NCBI GenBank assembly: GCA_041987545.1
Contig: JBHIWH010000001.1
Coordinates: forward strand, 744,001 to 808,000
DNA length: 64,000 nt
Source: JAJRXR01 sp041987545
GTDB lineage: Bacteria > Planctomycetota > Phycisphaerae > Phycisphaerales > UBA1924
Direction of reading: 5' to 3'
Part shown: in pieces, positions 8,004 through 16,876 of the stretch
Layout of the letters: every line of letters begins with the position of its first letter
How positions within the stretch are numbered: position 1 is the stretch's first letter
Made by a program: the position numbers and the translations under genes
The notes under the pieces: model-generated
Told to the model about the DNA's origin: nothing
Databases searched by the model: none
Seen by the model: the letters and a program-made list of their open reading frames with translations, nothing else

Positions 8004-9461
8004 ATGCCCGGACGGACCGTCGGCGTCTCCATCCTGCTTGGCGTGCTCGCCTCGCTGTTGGCCGGGTGCGTGGCGGCCGGGGCCCGGGCGCCCGCGGGCG
8101 AGTTCACGACCGGGGTCCGCGCCGAGATCGACGCGATCGGGCGACGCGCCGTCGAGGAGGAGGGGATCGTCGGTCTCTCGATCGGCGTCGCGATCGACGG
8201 GCGGACCGTGTACGCCCGCGGGTTCGGGCACGCCGACGCTGATCGGACCAGGCCCGCGAACGAGCGCACGGTCTACGACCTCGCGTCGGTGGGCAAGCAC
8301 TTCACGGCCGCGGCGGCGCTGCAGCTTGTCGAGGAGGGCAGGCTCTCGCTCGGCGCGCGGGCGAGGAGCCTGATCCCGGAGCTGCCGGCGAACTTCCCCG
8401 ACGCGACGATCGAGCAGCTGCTCAGGCACACGTCTGGATTCGTCGGGGCGGAGCTGGACGAGGCGAATCCGCCCACGGATTACGCGACGAAGCGGTACGG
8501 GCTCGAACTGCTGACCGACGGCGAGTTGCAGGCGGGAGAGACGCGCTTCGCGCCCGACGAGACCTGGGTGTACTGCAACCCGGGGTACCTGGTGCTCGGG
8601 ATGATCGTCGAGGCGGCCTCCGGGATGCGGTACGACCGGTACGTCCGCGAGCGGATGCTCGAGCCCAACGGGCTGGGTGGCATGACGGTGTGCGAGCGGG
8701 CCGGGCCGGGGGTGATGGCCGAGGCCATCCGCCGCGACGATTCGGGCGCGCTGGCGGAGGTCGCGTTCATCGACATGACGGCGTACAGCGGGCAGGGCTC
8801 GATCTGCAGCAGCGTCGTGGACCTGCTCGAGTGGTCGCGGGCGCTCAACTCCGGGCGGATCGTGCGCGCTGCGTCGCTCGAGCGGATGCGTTCGCCCTCG
8901 GCCGTGCGGGGCGTCCATGCGCGGGCCGAGGTCCCGTACGGGATGGCGCAGCGGATCGGGGAGATCGGCGGGGCACGCAAGGTCGGGCACACGGGGACGT
9001 TCGACGGCGGCTCCGCGTCGCTGGCCTACTACCCGGAGCGGGGGGTCGAGGTGACCGTCCTGAGCAACACGAACGGCGCCGGCACGCCCCACGCCGCCGT
9101 CATCGAGCGGCGAGTCGCCAAGGCCGTCATGGGGCTGACGGACCCGGACGTGCGAGCGCTGGCTCGCCCGATCCCCGCCGAGGTCAGGCGACGCGTCGCG
9201 AGCGCCTACGTCAGCGGCAAGCGGTACGTCACGTCGTTCGACGGCGACGAGCTCGTGGTCACGCGGAACGGGGCCGTCGTCGAGCGGCTGGTGTACGTGG
9301 GGGGCTTGGAGTTCCGGTCCGTCGAGGCGCCCGACCTGACCGAGTACTTCATCCCGGACGGGCCCACGGCGGGGTGGTGGGTGTACAACTACGGCGGCGA
9401 CTTCATCGAGGTGCTCAGGCGGGAGGAGTTGGTCATCGGCCCGCCCGCGTCCCCGGATTGA
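8004..9461 (+). CDS. beta-lactamase-fold serine hydrolase, lipoprotein
   Basis: A 485-residue enzyme of the class C beta-lactamase / D-alanyl-D-alanine peptidase / esterase fold. A lipobox L-L-A-G-C puts the lipidated cysteine at 22. The catalytic motifs are all seen: S95-V-G-K98 (SxxK), Y190-C-N192 (YxN) and H329-T-G331 (KTG equivalent). A C-terminal domain of about 110 residues is probably a beta-barrel lipocalin-like extension. The substrate may be peptidoglycan peptide or an ester. It is the only plus-strand gene between trmD and rpsP and so interrupts that conserved block. It ends just before a shared terminator. Confidence 0.87.
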   Translation: MPGRTVGVSILLGVLASLLAGCVAAGARAPAGEFTTGVRAEIDAIGRRAVEEEGIVGLSIGVAIDGRTVYARGFGHADADRTRPANERTVYDLASVGKHFTAAAALQLVEEGRLSLGARARSLIPELPANFPDATIEQLLRHTSGFVGAELDEANPPTDYATKRYGLELLTDGELQAGETRFAPDETWVYCNPGYLVLGMIVEAASGMRYDRYVRERMLEPNGLGGMTVCERAGPGVMAEAIRRDDSGALAEVAFIDMTAYSGQGSICSSVVDLLEWSRALNSGRIVRAASLERMRSPSAVRGVHARAEVPYGMAQRIGEIGGARKVGHTGTFDGGSASLAYYPERGVEVTVLSNTNGAGTPHAAVIERRVAKAVMGLTDPDVRALARPIPAEVRRRVASAYVSGKRYVTSFDGDELVVTRNGAVVERLVYVGGLEFRSVEAPDLTEYFIPDGPTAGWWVYNYGGDFIEVLRREELVIGPPASPD

Positions 9462-9502
9462 CGCACGAGCCCGACCCCGGCGGACGGGCCGACCAAAAAG
9501 GA

Positions 9503-9530
9503 AAAGAGCCCCGCGACCGCGGGGCTCTTT
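9503..9530. terminator. bidirectional terminator between the serine hydrolase gene and rpsP
   Basis: A near-perfect 12-13 bp stem (AAAGAGCCCCGCG with its complement) with a very short loop is flanked by T-runs in both directions. It serves the convergent genes on either side. Confidence 0.9.
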
Positions 9531-9554
9531 GTGATCCTGTTGGCTGCGGCGGCC

Positions 9555-10181
9555 TTACTCGCCCTCGGCCTTCTCTTCGGCCTCGCCCTCGCCCGACTGC
9601 TCGGACTTGGCGGCCTCCGCGGCGGCGGCCTCTTCCTCCGCCTTCTTCTTGGCGGCCTGGGCTTTCTCCTCGGCGGCCTTCGCGTCCTCGACGGCGCTCT
9701 CCGCGTCGGTCGCGGCCTTCGTCGCGCCCTTCGGGTCGGCCTTCGCCACCGCGTCCTGCGTCGCCTTCAACGCCTTGGAGGCCTTGGTCTGGAACTCGCT
9801 CAGGTTCGCCTCGGCCGAGCCGGCCATCTCGGCGATCGAGGCGACGGCGGCCTCGGCCTTCTTCAGGCTCACCTTCGCCGCCACCCGGGCGTTGGCTTCG
9901 GCGCGACGCTTCTCCCAGGCGGCCTTCATCTTCTCGGGCAGCAGGTCGTGCTTGGCCAGCAGGTCCTCCATCGTCTCCGACGGGCGGGCGCCCTGGCTCA
10001 GCCAGTACTGGATCCGCTCCCCCTTGAGCTCGATCTGCTTGGACTCGTCCTTGGCGAGCGGGTCGTACCAGCCCAGGGCCTCGATGACGCGGCCGTTGCG
10101 ACGCGTCCGCTGGTCGATCGCGTTGATCCGGAAGAAGGGGCGGTGCCGACGGCCGAGACGCTGCATGCGGATGCGGACCAT
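9555..10181 (-). CDS. rpsP: 30S ribosomal protein S16 (bS16) with long acidic/alanine-rich tail
   Basis: Residues 1-85 are a normal bS16: M-V-R-I-R-M-Q-R-L-G-R-R-H-R-P-F-F-R-I, then E-A-L-G-W-Y-D-P and I-Q-Y-W-L-S-Q-G-A-R-P-S. A tail of about 120 residues made of Ala, Lys and Glu follows, strongly helical and likely coiled coil, so the protein is 208 residues instead of 80-90. A GGAGA precedes the ATG at 10181. The frame stays open far upstream, but that part is a shadow of the dockerin gene. The gene is separated from trmD by about 2.3 kb, and no rimM is present between them. Confidence 0.95.
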   Translation of the reverse strand: MVRIRMQRLGRRHRPFFRINAIDQRTRRNGRVIEALGWYDPLAKDESKQIELKGERIQYWLSQGARPSETMEDLLAKHDLLPEKMKAAWEKRRAEANARVAAKVSLKKAEAAVASIAEMAGSAEANLSEFQTKASKALKATQDAVAKADPKGATKAATDAESAVEDAKAAEEKAQAAKKKAEEEAAAAEAAKSEQSGEGEAEEKAEGE

Positions 10182-10366
10182 GGAAAGTCTCCAACTGTGC
10201 GGGCCGCGATCTGGCGGCCGGCGGACCTCTCCCCGGGCTGGCTCGGGCGGGCTGGGTGGCCCGCGACCGGCTTTGTCCCTCGACGCGGCGACCTTCGCGG
10301 CGTCTATGTACCCGGGGCAGGCATTGTTGCACCCCGGGCGGGGCGGGTCCAACGGCGGCGGGCACG

Positions 10367-10401
10367 AGAAAACGCCGGGCCCCGCTGGGGGACCCGGCGT
10401 C
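10367..10401 (-). terminator. terminator of the dockerin gene 10433-11302
   Basis: Minus-strand stem ACGCCGGG with CCCGGCGT followed by TTTTC, 32 bases past the stop codon. Confidence 0.8.
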
Positions 10402-10432
10402 TGGACGTATCGAGGCGTGGTCGGCGCCCGGC

Positions 10433-11302
10433 CTAGGGGCACCCGGCCCCGAACGCCGAAAGGAACGCGACGACGTCGGAGAAGTCGAACACGCCGATCG
10501 GATCGGCGAGGTCGGCCTCGGGCGTCCCGGCGCCGAAGGCCGTGAGGAACGCGACGACGTCGGAGAAATCGAGCGTGCCGAACGGTTCGGCGAGGTCCGC
10601 GACGCACGCGGAAGGGCGGGTGATCTGGATCAGGTCGATCGACACGGAGCCGAAGAACGAGAGCACGCTCGGGCCGCCGCCGGTGAACGGGTAGAACTGG
10701 AACTCGATCTGGACCTGCTCGACGGGCGTGCCCGAGAGGCCCTCGATCGTGTTGCCCCCGTCGCCGGCGGCGACGCGGACGGTCACGTCCGTGCCGGTGC
10801 GCTCGATCTCGAGCACGCCGTTGCCGTCGTACGCGGAGTAGTTCTCGCCGCCGTTCCAGCTGGACCCGTCCTCGATGCCCCCGCCGATGGTGCCGCTCCA
10901 CCCGACCCAGGCGTCCGAGTAGAACGCCAGGGCGACCAGATCGCCGTCGGCGTCGAGGAGGTTCACGATCAGGCCTTGCATCGCCGCGTCGTCGAAGTCT
11001 CCGGTCGTCCACGAGATCTCCGCCCGCATGTGAAAGTCATCGAGGGGCGTGACCGCGCGCGTCAGGCGCACCCTCGCCCACTCGTTGGTCCCCACGTGCG
11101 AGATGTCGTTGACCGTCAGCTCTGAACCGGATTCGAGCAACGACCAGTCGTCGGCGTTCTGGAACGAGACCTGCCACGCGGGGTCGAGGAGGCCGTCGTC
11201 GAAGTGGTCGAGCAGGACGGATTCTTGAGCCGACGCGGTGGTCGCGGCGAGGGCCGCGGCGAGCGTGACGGCGGGGGCGAGGATTCTCGGATGGTTCGGC
11301 AT
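10433..11302 (-). CDS. secreted protein with C-terminal GC-type dockerin modules
   Basis: A 289-residue exported protein with a signal peptide ending T-T-A-S-A-Q. The middle resembles a beta-sandwich of the concanavalin/LamG sort (starts L-L-D-H-F-D-D-G-L-L-D-P-A-W and contains strand-rich E-I-S-W-T-T-G-D-F), which often binds carbohydrate. I infer this only from pattern. The last 50 residues hold two D-F-S-D-V-V-A-F-L modules and end G-A-G-C-P. A GGAGA before the ATG at 11302 sets the start. It has its own terminator and is probably monocistronic. Confidence 0.83.
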   Translation of the reverse strand: MPNHPRILAPAVTLAAALAATTASAQESVLLDHFDDGLLDPAWQVSFQNADDWSLLESGSELTVNDISHVGTNEWARVRLTRAVTPLDDFHMRAEISWTTGDFDDAAMQGLIVNLLDADGDLVALAFYSDAWVGWSGTIGGGIEDGSSWNGGENYSAYDGNGVLEIERTGTDVTVRVAAGDGGNTIEGLSGTPVEQVQIEFQFYPFTGGGPSVLSFFGSVSIDLIQITRPSACVADLAEPFGTLDFSDVVAFLTAFGAGTPEADLADPIGVFDFSDVVAFLSAFGAGCP

Positions 11303-11440
11303 GATGGGTCTCCGCGAGTGCCGGGTGGTCGGTGCGCGGCGGGGCGTCGCCGCTGTCGTACGGAGTAGCCGGATCCGGACGCGGGCTCCATCACGCCGCC
11401 CCGGAAATCGCACGAAGAACAGGGGCCAAGGATCCTCGAA

Positions 11441-11526
11441 TGGGCCCGGAGGGATTCGAACCCTCACTCCCGTCGCCGGGAAGCGGATTTTAAGTCCGCC
11501 GCGTCTGCCGGTTTCGCCACGGGCCC
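11441..11526 (-). tRNA. tRNA-Leu (anticodon UAA)
   Basis: Minus-strand cloverleaf with acceptor stem GGGCCCG/CGGGCCC and discriminator A. The anticodon arm is GCGGA-CTTAAAA-TCCGC, giving anticodon TAA. There is a long class II variable arm (TTCCCGGCGACGGGAGT) and a T-arm with GGTTCGAATCC. 86 nt; CCA is not encoded. Confidence 0.95.
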
Positions 11527-11563
11527 GTCAGAGCTCGGATGTGGGTCGCGTGCATTGTGCGCG

Positions 11564-12016
11564 CTAGGCGGCGCACTCGCGGCATAAGCCGAAGAGCGTG
11601 ATCTCGTGCCCCTCGACCACGAAGCCCTTGGGCGCCAGCGAGTCCACCGAGCCCGGGCAGCCCTCAACGTCGAAGGCCTTGCCGCAGTTGCGGCAGTGGA
11701 AGTGATGGTGGTGGCCCTTGCCCGCCAGCTCGTAGCGGGCGGGCTCGCCCGGGAGCTCGACCGGCTCGATCTCGCCGGCCTTGGTCAGGGCGGTGATCGC
11801 GCGGTAGACCGTCGCCAGGCTCATCCCCGGGGCGTCGCGGGTCGCGGCGTCGAGGATCTCGCGGGGGGCCATCGGGCGGTCGGCCCGCGTCAGGGCCTCT
11901 CGGATCGCCCGGCGTTGTCTGGTCGTCCGCTCCAATGAGCAGATCATCGGTCGCGGGCCGGGCCCGGTCAACGCGGAGTCGCGGAGCAGCCCCGAGAAGG
12001 CGGCGCCGGTTCTCAT
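11564..12016 (-). CDS. Fur-family metal-responsive transcription regulator
   Basis: A 150-residue Fur/Zur/PerR-type repressor. It has the winged helix (T-R-Q-R-R-A-I-R-E-A-L, then S-L-A-T-V-Y-R-A-I-T-A-L recognition helix), a histidine-rich metal site H102-H-H-H-F-H107, and the two structural zinc pairs C108-x2-C111 and C145-x2-C148. The metal sensed cannot be decided from sequence. The start at 12016 is used; an internal Met at 11947 would give a more typical N-terminus. It is divergent from the pseudokinase gene at 12066, so it may control that promoter. A Fur-like palindrome exists elsewhere at 58060-58078. Confidence 0.92.
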   Translation of the reverse strand: MRTGAAFSGLLRDSALTGPGPRPMICSLERTTRQRRAIREALTRADRPMAPREILDAATRDAPGMSLATVYRAITALTKAGEIEPVELPGEPARYELAGKGHHHHFHCRNCGKAFDVEGCPGSVDSLAPKGFVVEGHEITLFGLCRECAA

Positions 12017-12065
12017 AGACTCACGTCACATGGGGGCGGGGCGTCTGTGATCGAGGGGTGAACCG

Positions 12066-15000
12066 GTGGTAGCAAGATCGGGGTCGCATTTCATCGGCGG
12101 GTACGCGGTCGAGCGCGCGATCTGGGACAGCGACCTGGGCGGCGTGTACGAGGCGCGGGCGCCCCTGAGCGACTCGTGCGGCCACGTGGTCAAGATCAGG
12201 CGAGGGGCGCCCGACGAGGGCGAGGCCCGTGTCGAGCGCGGGCTGGCCTCGCTGCTCGAGTCCGCCGAGGCGCAGGCGAGCGCGTTCGAGCGGGCGCCGG
12301 CCGTGTGGGCCGAGGTCGTCGAGAGCGGACGGAGCGAGCGGGGCGCGGCGTACGTCGTGCGGCCCAGGTTCGCCTGCTCGCTCGCGGATCTGACGCAGCT
12401 GCGGGCGAGGCTGGGGTCCGAGGCGCTCGCCTCCGTCATCGAGCCCGTGCTCGCGGCGCTCGTCGGGCTGCGCGAGGCGTGCGGCGGGCGCGCGCACGGG
12501 GCGCTGCGCCCCGAGAACGTGCTTCTCGAGGCGCCGACGGGCGGGCGGCGGTGGCGCGCGGTCCTGACCGACCCCCTGCCGGCGTCGCTGCTCGACGAGG
12601 GGGCGGCGTCGCGGGACCTGCGCGCCGTCGGGTCGATGATCGAACGGCTCGCGACCGGGCGCCCCCCGGGCAGGGGCGTCGAGGCGGACTGGTCCGGGCT
12701 CGGGCGCGCCGGGCGGGCGTGGCGCGAGCTGAGCGGGGAGCTGCGGGCCGAGGACGAGGGCGAGCAGCCGACGCTCGACGGGGCGCTCAAGCGCGTGCGC
12801 GGGATCGTGGCTCGCCGCGCGCGGGCGCGGCGGAACGCGGTCGGGGGCGCGGTCGGCGTGGGCGTGCTGGCCGTCGCGGGCGCCGGCTCGCTGTGGTACC
12901 TGAGCCAGGGCGAGGACGGGCTGGCCAAGGGCGGTACGGCCCGCGCCCCCTTCGAGGCCGACTCGTTCCGCCGGTGGTGCGCCGACGCGGACACCTGGAT
13001 CCTGTACCTGGAGCGGGAGGGCGCCTCACGCCGGGCCGAGTTGTCCGCCGACGCGCACATCGCGAACCAGCTGCTCCCGGTGCTCGACGAGGCCGCCGCC
13101 CGCGAGATCGAGCTCGATCCCAAGGCCTTCGTCCGGGCCTCGCCCCGCTCTCGCCTTCGTCTGATCGATTTCCTGGAGGAGGACGAGCGGAACCGGCGCC
13201 TGGGCGGGCGGACGACCGAGGCGATGGACATCATCGGACGCCTGCGGGCCGCGATCGCGCGGTGGGACTCGATGGACGAGGCCCGCTCGCGGGCGGTCGC
13301 CTACCGCGAGCGGGGGTGGGGGCCCCAGGCGACGGCGCTGGCGCGCCTCGCGGCGGAGGTGACGCCCCCGGTCTGGGTGGACCCGGCGTCCGGTCTGCTT
13401 GTGATCCCGGAGGAGATCGACGCGGAGTTCGGCCCGCGGATGACGCCGGCGATGCTCGAGCTGATCGAGGCCGACGCGATCTGCGACGACGTCGAGGGCC
13501 GATGGAAGCGCATCGAGCTGCTCGGGTTCCCGATCGAGACCGCGGCGATCGAGGACGAGTCCAACAGCGACCCGGTGCTCGAGCGGTTCCCGGAGCTGGC
13601 GCCGGCGTACGTGGCGTTCTCGGGGCTCGGCGGCGGGATCGACTCGCTGCAGCAGCTCGACCAGCGCGTGACGCGGGTGGACGAGCTGGCCCAGGCGCTG
13701 CACGACTTCTGCACGACCGGGTGGGAGAACGTGGACCGGGAGTTCTTCGCGGCCACGTCCGAGACGCTCGCGTCGTACGACCCGGAGCAGCGCCTCACGC
13801 CGGTGCTGTTCGAGCGCTGGCTCGCCGAGGCGTCGGCGCCCGGCGTTGTCAAGCTCGACCCGGCGGACGACCCTCGGCTGGTCTACGGCGGGCGCGCGGG
13901 ATTCGAGGCGCTCGTCGAGCGGTTCGGGGCGCTCCGGTCGCGGTACGGCGCCGGGCTGCTCTCGGAGACCATCGATGCGGCCGGGGTCGAGACCCGGCTT
14001 GGTGAGCTGGTCGCGGCGGCCGGCGAGGCCGACGAGACAGGGTGGAAGCGGCTGACCCAGCAGCGCGTCGAGGAGGACGCACAGGCCCTCCGCCGGGAGC
14101 ACGAGACGGTCGCGTCCCTGCTCGAATCGGCCTCGTCGGAGATGGCGGGGGTCGCCGCGGCGTACGAGCGGTCGATCCGGGCGAGCGAGACGGTCTCTGC
14201 TGACGGCGTCGGGCCGCTCGACGAGGCCTGGCGCGAGGCCCGCGACGCGCTGCTGGCCCGGTACGACGGGGACGGCCGCTACGCGGACCTGGTCGCGGGC
14301 GTGGACGCGGCGCGCCAGCGCCTGGTCTCGATCGAGTCGGCGCTGCGCGTCGAGGTCGGGCTGGACACGGCGCCCAGGGGGCTGGACGTCTCGGCGTTCG
14401 GGTCCGTCGCGCGGGCGCGGCTGGTCGAGAGGGCGGGCGCTGTCCTGGACGAGATGACCTGGTCGGACGGCTCGTTCACGGACACGGGCGAGGCGGCGGC
14501 GACGCTCGAGCGACTCGCGGGCGAGCAGCGGGAGTGGGGGCGCCGCGTGCGAGAGCTGGTCTCGGCGCACGCGACCATCGAAGCTCTGCTCGACGCGGCG
14601 TACGGGCTGGACGAGGCGGGCGCCGCCGGCGAGTCGGCGCGGAACGCGTTCGCGCGGGTCGAGCCGATCGCGACGACGATCGAGGCCGAGGTCGTGGGCG
14701 CGTTGTCGAGCGTCCGCGACCGCGTGCGGGCGCTGGAATCGCTGGAGCAGGAGACCGACCCGGCGGCGCTGGCGCGGGCCGGCGCGGACGCCGAGATCGG
14801 GATGGTCTCGCTCCGGGTCGGGGCGTACGAGGGGGCGGGGCGCGCCGGCGGCGCGTCGTGGGCGACGAGCCCGGGCCAGCTCCGCGAGGACCTGGCGGCG
14901 CTGAGCGCGGCGCTGGAGTCGGTCTCGACGATCGAGGACCCGGATCGCCTCGGCGAGGTCCGCGACCGGGTGCGCGACGCCGGCCGCGCCCGCTGGACGC

Positions 15001-16394
15001 GTTTCGCCGCCGGGGCCGACAGCACGGCGCTGCTCGACGAGGCGCTGGCCGTCATGGACGCCTACGCCGGCAGCGTGGACGACCTGACCGGAGCGGCCAG
15101 GTACAACCTGCGGCTGCGGGAGTTCGAGTCGGGCGTGGACCTGTCGATGGAGGAGGACGCGCTGCGCGTCCGGGTCGCGAGGCTCCGCGACCAGCTCGCG
15201 CCCGCGGTCGCGGCGATGGACCCGGGCTCGGACGCGGCGCGGTTCGCGGCCGAGGTCGCCCAGGTCGCCGAGCCCCCCAACAGCGACGAGCCGCCACTGG
15301 ACGCCCAGGACTTCGGACCCGGCGCGCACGGCTGGGACGGGTACGACATCGAGGCGGGCGAGCGGCTGGTGTACTCCTTCCCGACGCGCGCCAACCCGCA
15401 GCACGTGCTCGAGTTCGTGAGGGTCGAGCCGACGTCGGACAACGGGCTCGGTCGCCCGGCGTACATCGCGACCCAGGAGACGAGCCTCGGGATCGTGATC
15501 CACGCGGGCGAGAGGATGGGCGACTGGGACGCACTCGTCGAGGTGTGGAGCAATCTGGGCGACGCGCGGTCGCGGGCGACGAGGCCGGGCGGGCAGGAGT
15601 GGGCCGGCCCGAGGGCGTGGCGCTGGGTCCCCGGCCGAGGGGCGGTGGCGGACACGATGGGCGTCGGCGAGTCCTGGCTCAAGCGTCACTCGCAGATCGT
15701 CCTGCCCGGTTCGCCCGCGTACCCGGAGGGCCTGGGTGATCCGAACGACGCGTTGCTCATCGCCCGGTCGCAGGGCAGGCCGTCGGCGTCGAGCCCGGCG
15801 CAGGACGTGTCGTTCGCGGCGTCGGGCCTGATCGCCGAGGCGCTCGGGTGCCGCCTCCCGCGCGAAGACGAGTGGGCCGCGGCGTTCAGGTTCGGTGTGG
15901 GCGCGGTGGACGAGTCGGCGTGGAACCTGCGGGACGCGACGTTCGCGCGACAGCGGGACTGGGTCCGATCGGTCGAACGCCGCCTGCTCGACGAGGGGCA
16001 GACCTCACAGTTCCAGTACCCCGATAGAGATTCGTTCCTGGATGACTACGAGGGCGGGCAGGGCGCCGACGCGCAGGCCCTGGCGACCGACGACGGCGTG
16101 CTCTGGTTCGAGCCCGTCGGGGGCGGCCGGGGCGAGGTCTTCGAGAGCATGATCGGGAACGTCGCGGAGTTCGTGACGACCGCAGACGGGTTCGGCGTCG
16201 TCGGCGGCTCGGCGCTGTCTCCGCCCGGGATGGACCCGACGATGGTCCGCCCGGTCAAGAGCTACCGGCGCCTGCGCTCCTACACGGACATCGGCTTCCG
16301 CCTCGCGCTCGACGTGCCCGACGGCGTGTTCAGGCAGACGGTCAACCGCCGCGTCGAGCGGCTGCTCGCGCGGGCGCCGTACGTGTTTGAGTAG
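12066..16394 (+). CDS. membrane pseudokinase fused to a C-terminal formylglycine-generating-enzyme-like domain
   Basis: 1442 residues. Residues 1-250 form a Ser/Thr kinase fold: a glycine-loop remnant (G-G-Y-A-V-E-R), V-V-K as the beta-3 lysine, and H144-G-A-L-R-P-E-N where kinases have HRDLKPxN. The catalytic Asp is Ala and the DFG motif reads D-P-L, so catalysis is doubtful. A membrane segment follows at about 257-277. The long extracytoplasmic part is helical and Glu/Ala/Arg-rich, with many D-E-A and E-x-x-x-R heptads. The last 300 residues (about 1130-1430) resemble the FGE/SUMF1 fold (C-R-L-P-R-E-D-E-W, G-N-V-A-E-F-V, G-F-R-L-A). It starts with GTG after GAGGGG. The gene precedes the TagH/TssL/TssM/TagF genes and may play the PpkA-like sensor role. 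Confidence 0.78.
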   Translation: MVARSGSHFIGGYAVERAIWDSDLGGVYEARAPLSDSCGHVVKIRRGAPDEGEARVERGLASLLESAEAQASAFERAPAVWAEVVESGRSERGAAYVVRPRFACSLADLTQLRARLGSEALASVIEPVLAALVGLREACGGRAHGALRPENVLLEAPTGGRRWRAVLTDPLPASLLDEGAASRDLRAVGSMIERLATGRPPGRGVEADWSGLGRAGRAWRELSGELRAEDEGEQPTLDGALKRVRGIVARRARARRNAVGGAVGVGVLAVAGAGSLWYLSQGEDGLAKGGTARAPFEADSFRRWCADADTWILYLEREGASRRAELSADAHIANQLLPVLDEAAAREIELDPKAFVRASPRSRLRLIDFLEEDERNRRLGGRTTEAMDIIGRLRAAIARWDSMDEARSRAVAYRERGWGPQATALARLAAEVTPPVWVDPASGLLVIPEEIDAEFGPRMTPAMLELIEADAICDDVEGRWKRIELLGFPIETAAIEDESNSDPVLERFPELAPAYVAFSGLGGGIDSLQQLDQRVTRVDELAQALHDFCTTGWENVDREFFAATSETLASYDPEQRLTPVLFERWLAEASAPGVVKLDPADDPRLVYGGRAGFEALVERFGALRSRYGAGLLSETIDAAGVETRLGELVAAAGEADETGWKRLTQQRVEEDAQALRREHETVASLLESASSEMAGVAAAYERSIRASETVSADGVGPLDEAWREARDALLARYDGDGRYADLVAGVDAARQRLVSIESALRVEVGLDTAPRGLDVSAFGSVARARLVERAGAVLDEMTWSDGSFTDTGEAAATLERLAGEQREWGRRVRELVSAHATIEALLDAAYGLDEAGAAGESARNAFARVEPIATTIEAEVVGALSSVRDRVRALESLEQETDPAALARAGADAEIGMVSLRVGAYEGAGRAGGASWATSPGQLREDLAALSAALESVSTIEDPDRLGEVRDRVRDAGRARWTRFAAGADSTALLDEALAVMDAYAGSVDDLTGAARYNLRLREFESGVDLSMEEDALRVRVARLRDQLAPAVAAMDPGSDAARFAAEVAQVAEPPNSDEPPLDAQDFGPGAHGWDGYDIEAGERLVYSFPTRANPQHVLEFVRVEPTSDNGLGRPAYIATQETSLGIVIHAGERMGDWDALVEVWSNLGDARSRATRPGGQEWAGPRAWRWVPGRGAVADTMGVGESWLKRHSQIVLPGSPAYPEGLGDPNDALLIARSQGRPSASSPAQDVSFAASGLIAEALGCRLPREDEWAAAFRFGVGAVDESAWNLRDATFARQRDWVRSVERRLLDEGQTSQFQYPDRDSFLDDYEGGQGADAQALATDDGVLWFEPVGGGRGEVFESMIGNVAEFVTTADGFGVVGGSALSPPGMDPTMVRPVKSYRRLRSYTDIGFRLALDVPDGVFRQTVNRRVERLLARAPYVFE

Positions 16395-16403
16395 CGGACA
16401 GAC

Positions 16404-16640
16404 TCAGTCGGTCGGGGCCGCGGCGAAGGCGGTGTCGTCGTCGGCGTGACGCGCCTCGTAGGCCGCGACGACCACGGGCCGATGGAACGTGCCCGAGCCC
16501 AGGGCGTCGCCCGAGCCCGAGGACCACAGGGGCACGCCCGGCTCGGCCGGGGCGTACGCGGTGGCCTGCTTGCCCGAGCAGCCCGCGAGGCCGAGGGCGA
16601 TGAGGGCGGCGGGCACGAGCGTGAGGGCCTTGCGTCGCAT
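16404..16640 (-). CDS. small predicted lipoprotein
   Basis: 78 residues with a type II signal peptide ending A-L-G-L-A-G-C (Cys21). The mature part is about 58 residues and low in features. GGAGGAGA before the ATG at 16640 is a strong ribosome-binding site. It is convergent with the pseudokinase gene, 9 bases apart, and the only minus-strand gene inside the type VI-like block. It is much shorter than a TssJ lipoprotein and lacks its fold signature, so I do not call it TssJ. Confidence 0.72.
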   Translation of the reverse strand: MRRKALTLVPAALIALGLAGCSGKQATAYAPAEPGVPLWSSGSGDALGSGTFHRPVVVAAYEARHADDDTAFAAAPTD

Positions 16641-16876
16641 GGGTCTCTCCTCCGGGGGCGCACGCCGAGGATCGGTTCGGTCGTGGCCCATAGCGCACGT
16701 CGTGCGCGTGCGCGGGCGTCACGGGGCCGATCGTCGGGATCCGACCGGCGCAGGCGGCGCACGCGGCAGGGGCGAACGTCCGAGAGACCCGGGGGTCGGT
16801 CTGTGCGGGCGGTGTGGGCCCGGGCCCGGGCGGGCCGGCGATCCGTATCATGGCCCCTGGCGAGGCGGAGGACGCG

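Noticed and set aside
9555..11012. One long minus-strand frame joining S16 to sequence from the dockerin gene
   Set aside because: The upstream part is a shadow of the dockerin gene in another frame. A good start with GGAGA at 10181 and the normal S16 N-terminus define the gene.
16404..16640. Small lipoprotein as the missing TssJ of the type VI-like complex
   Set aside because: Only about 58 mature residues, on the opposite strand, without the transthyretin-like pattern of TssJ.
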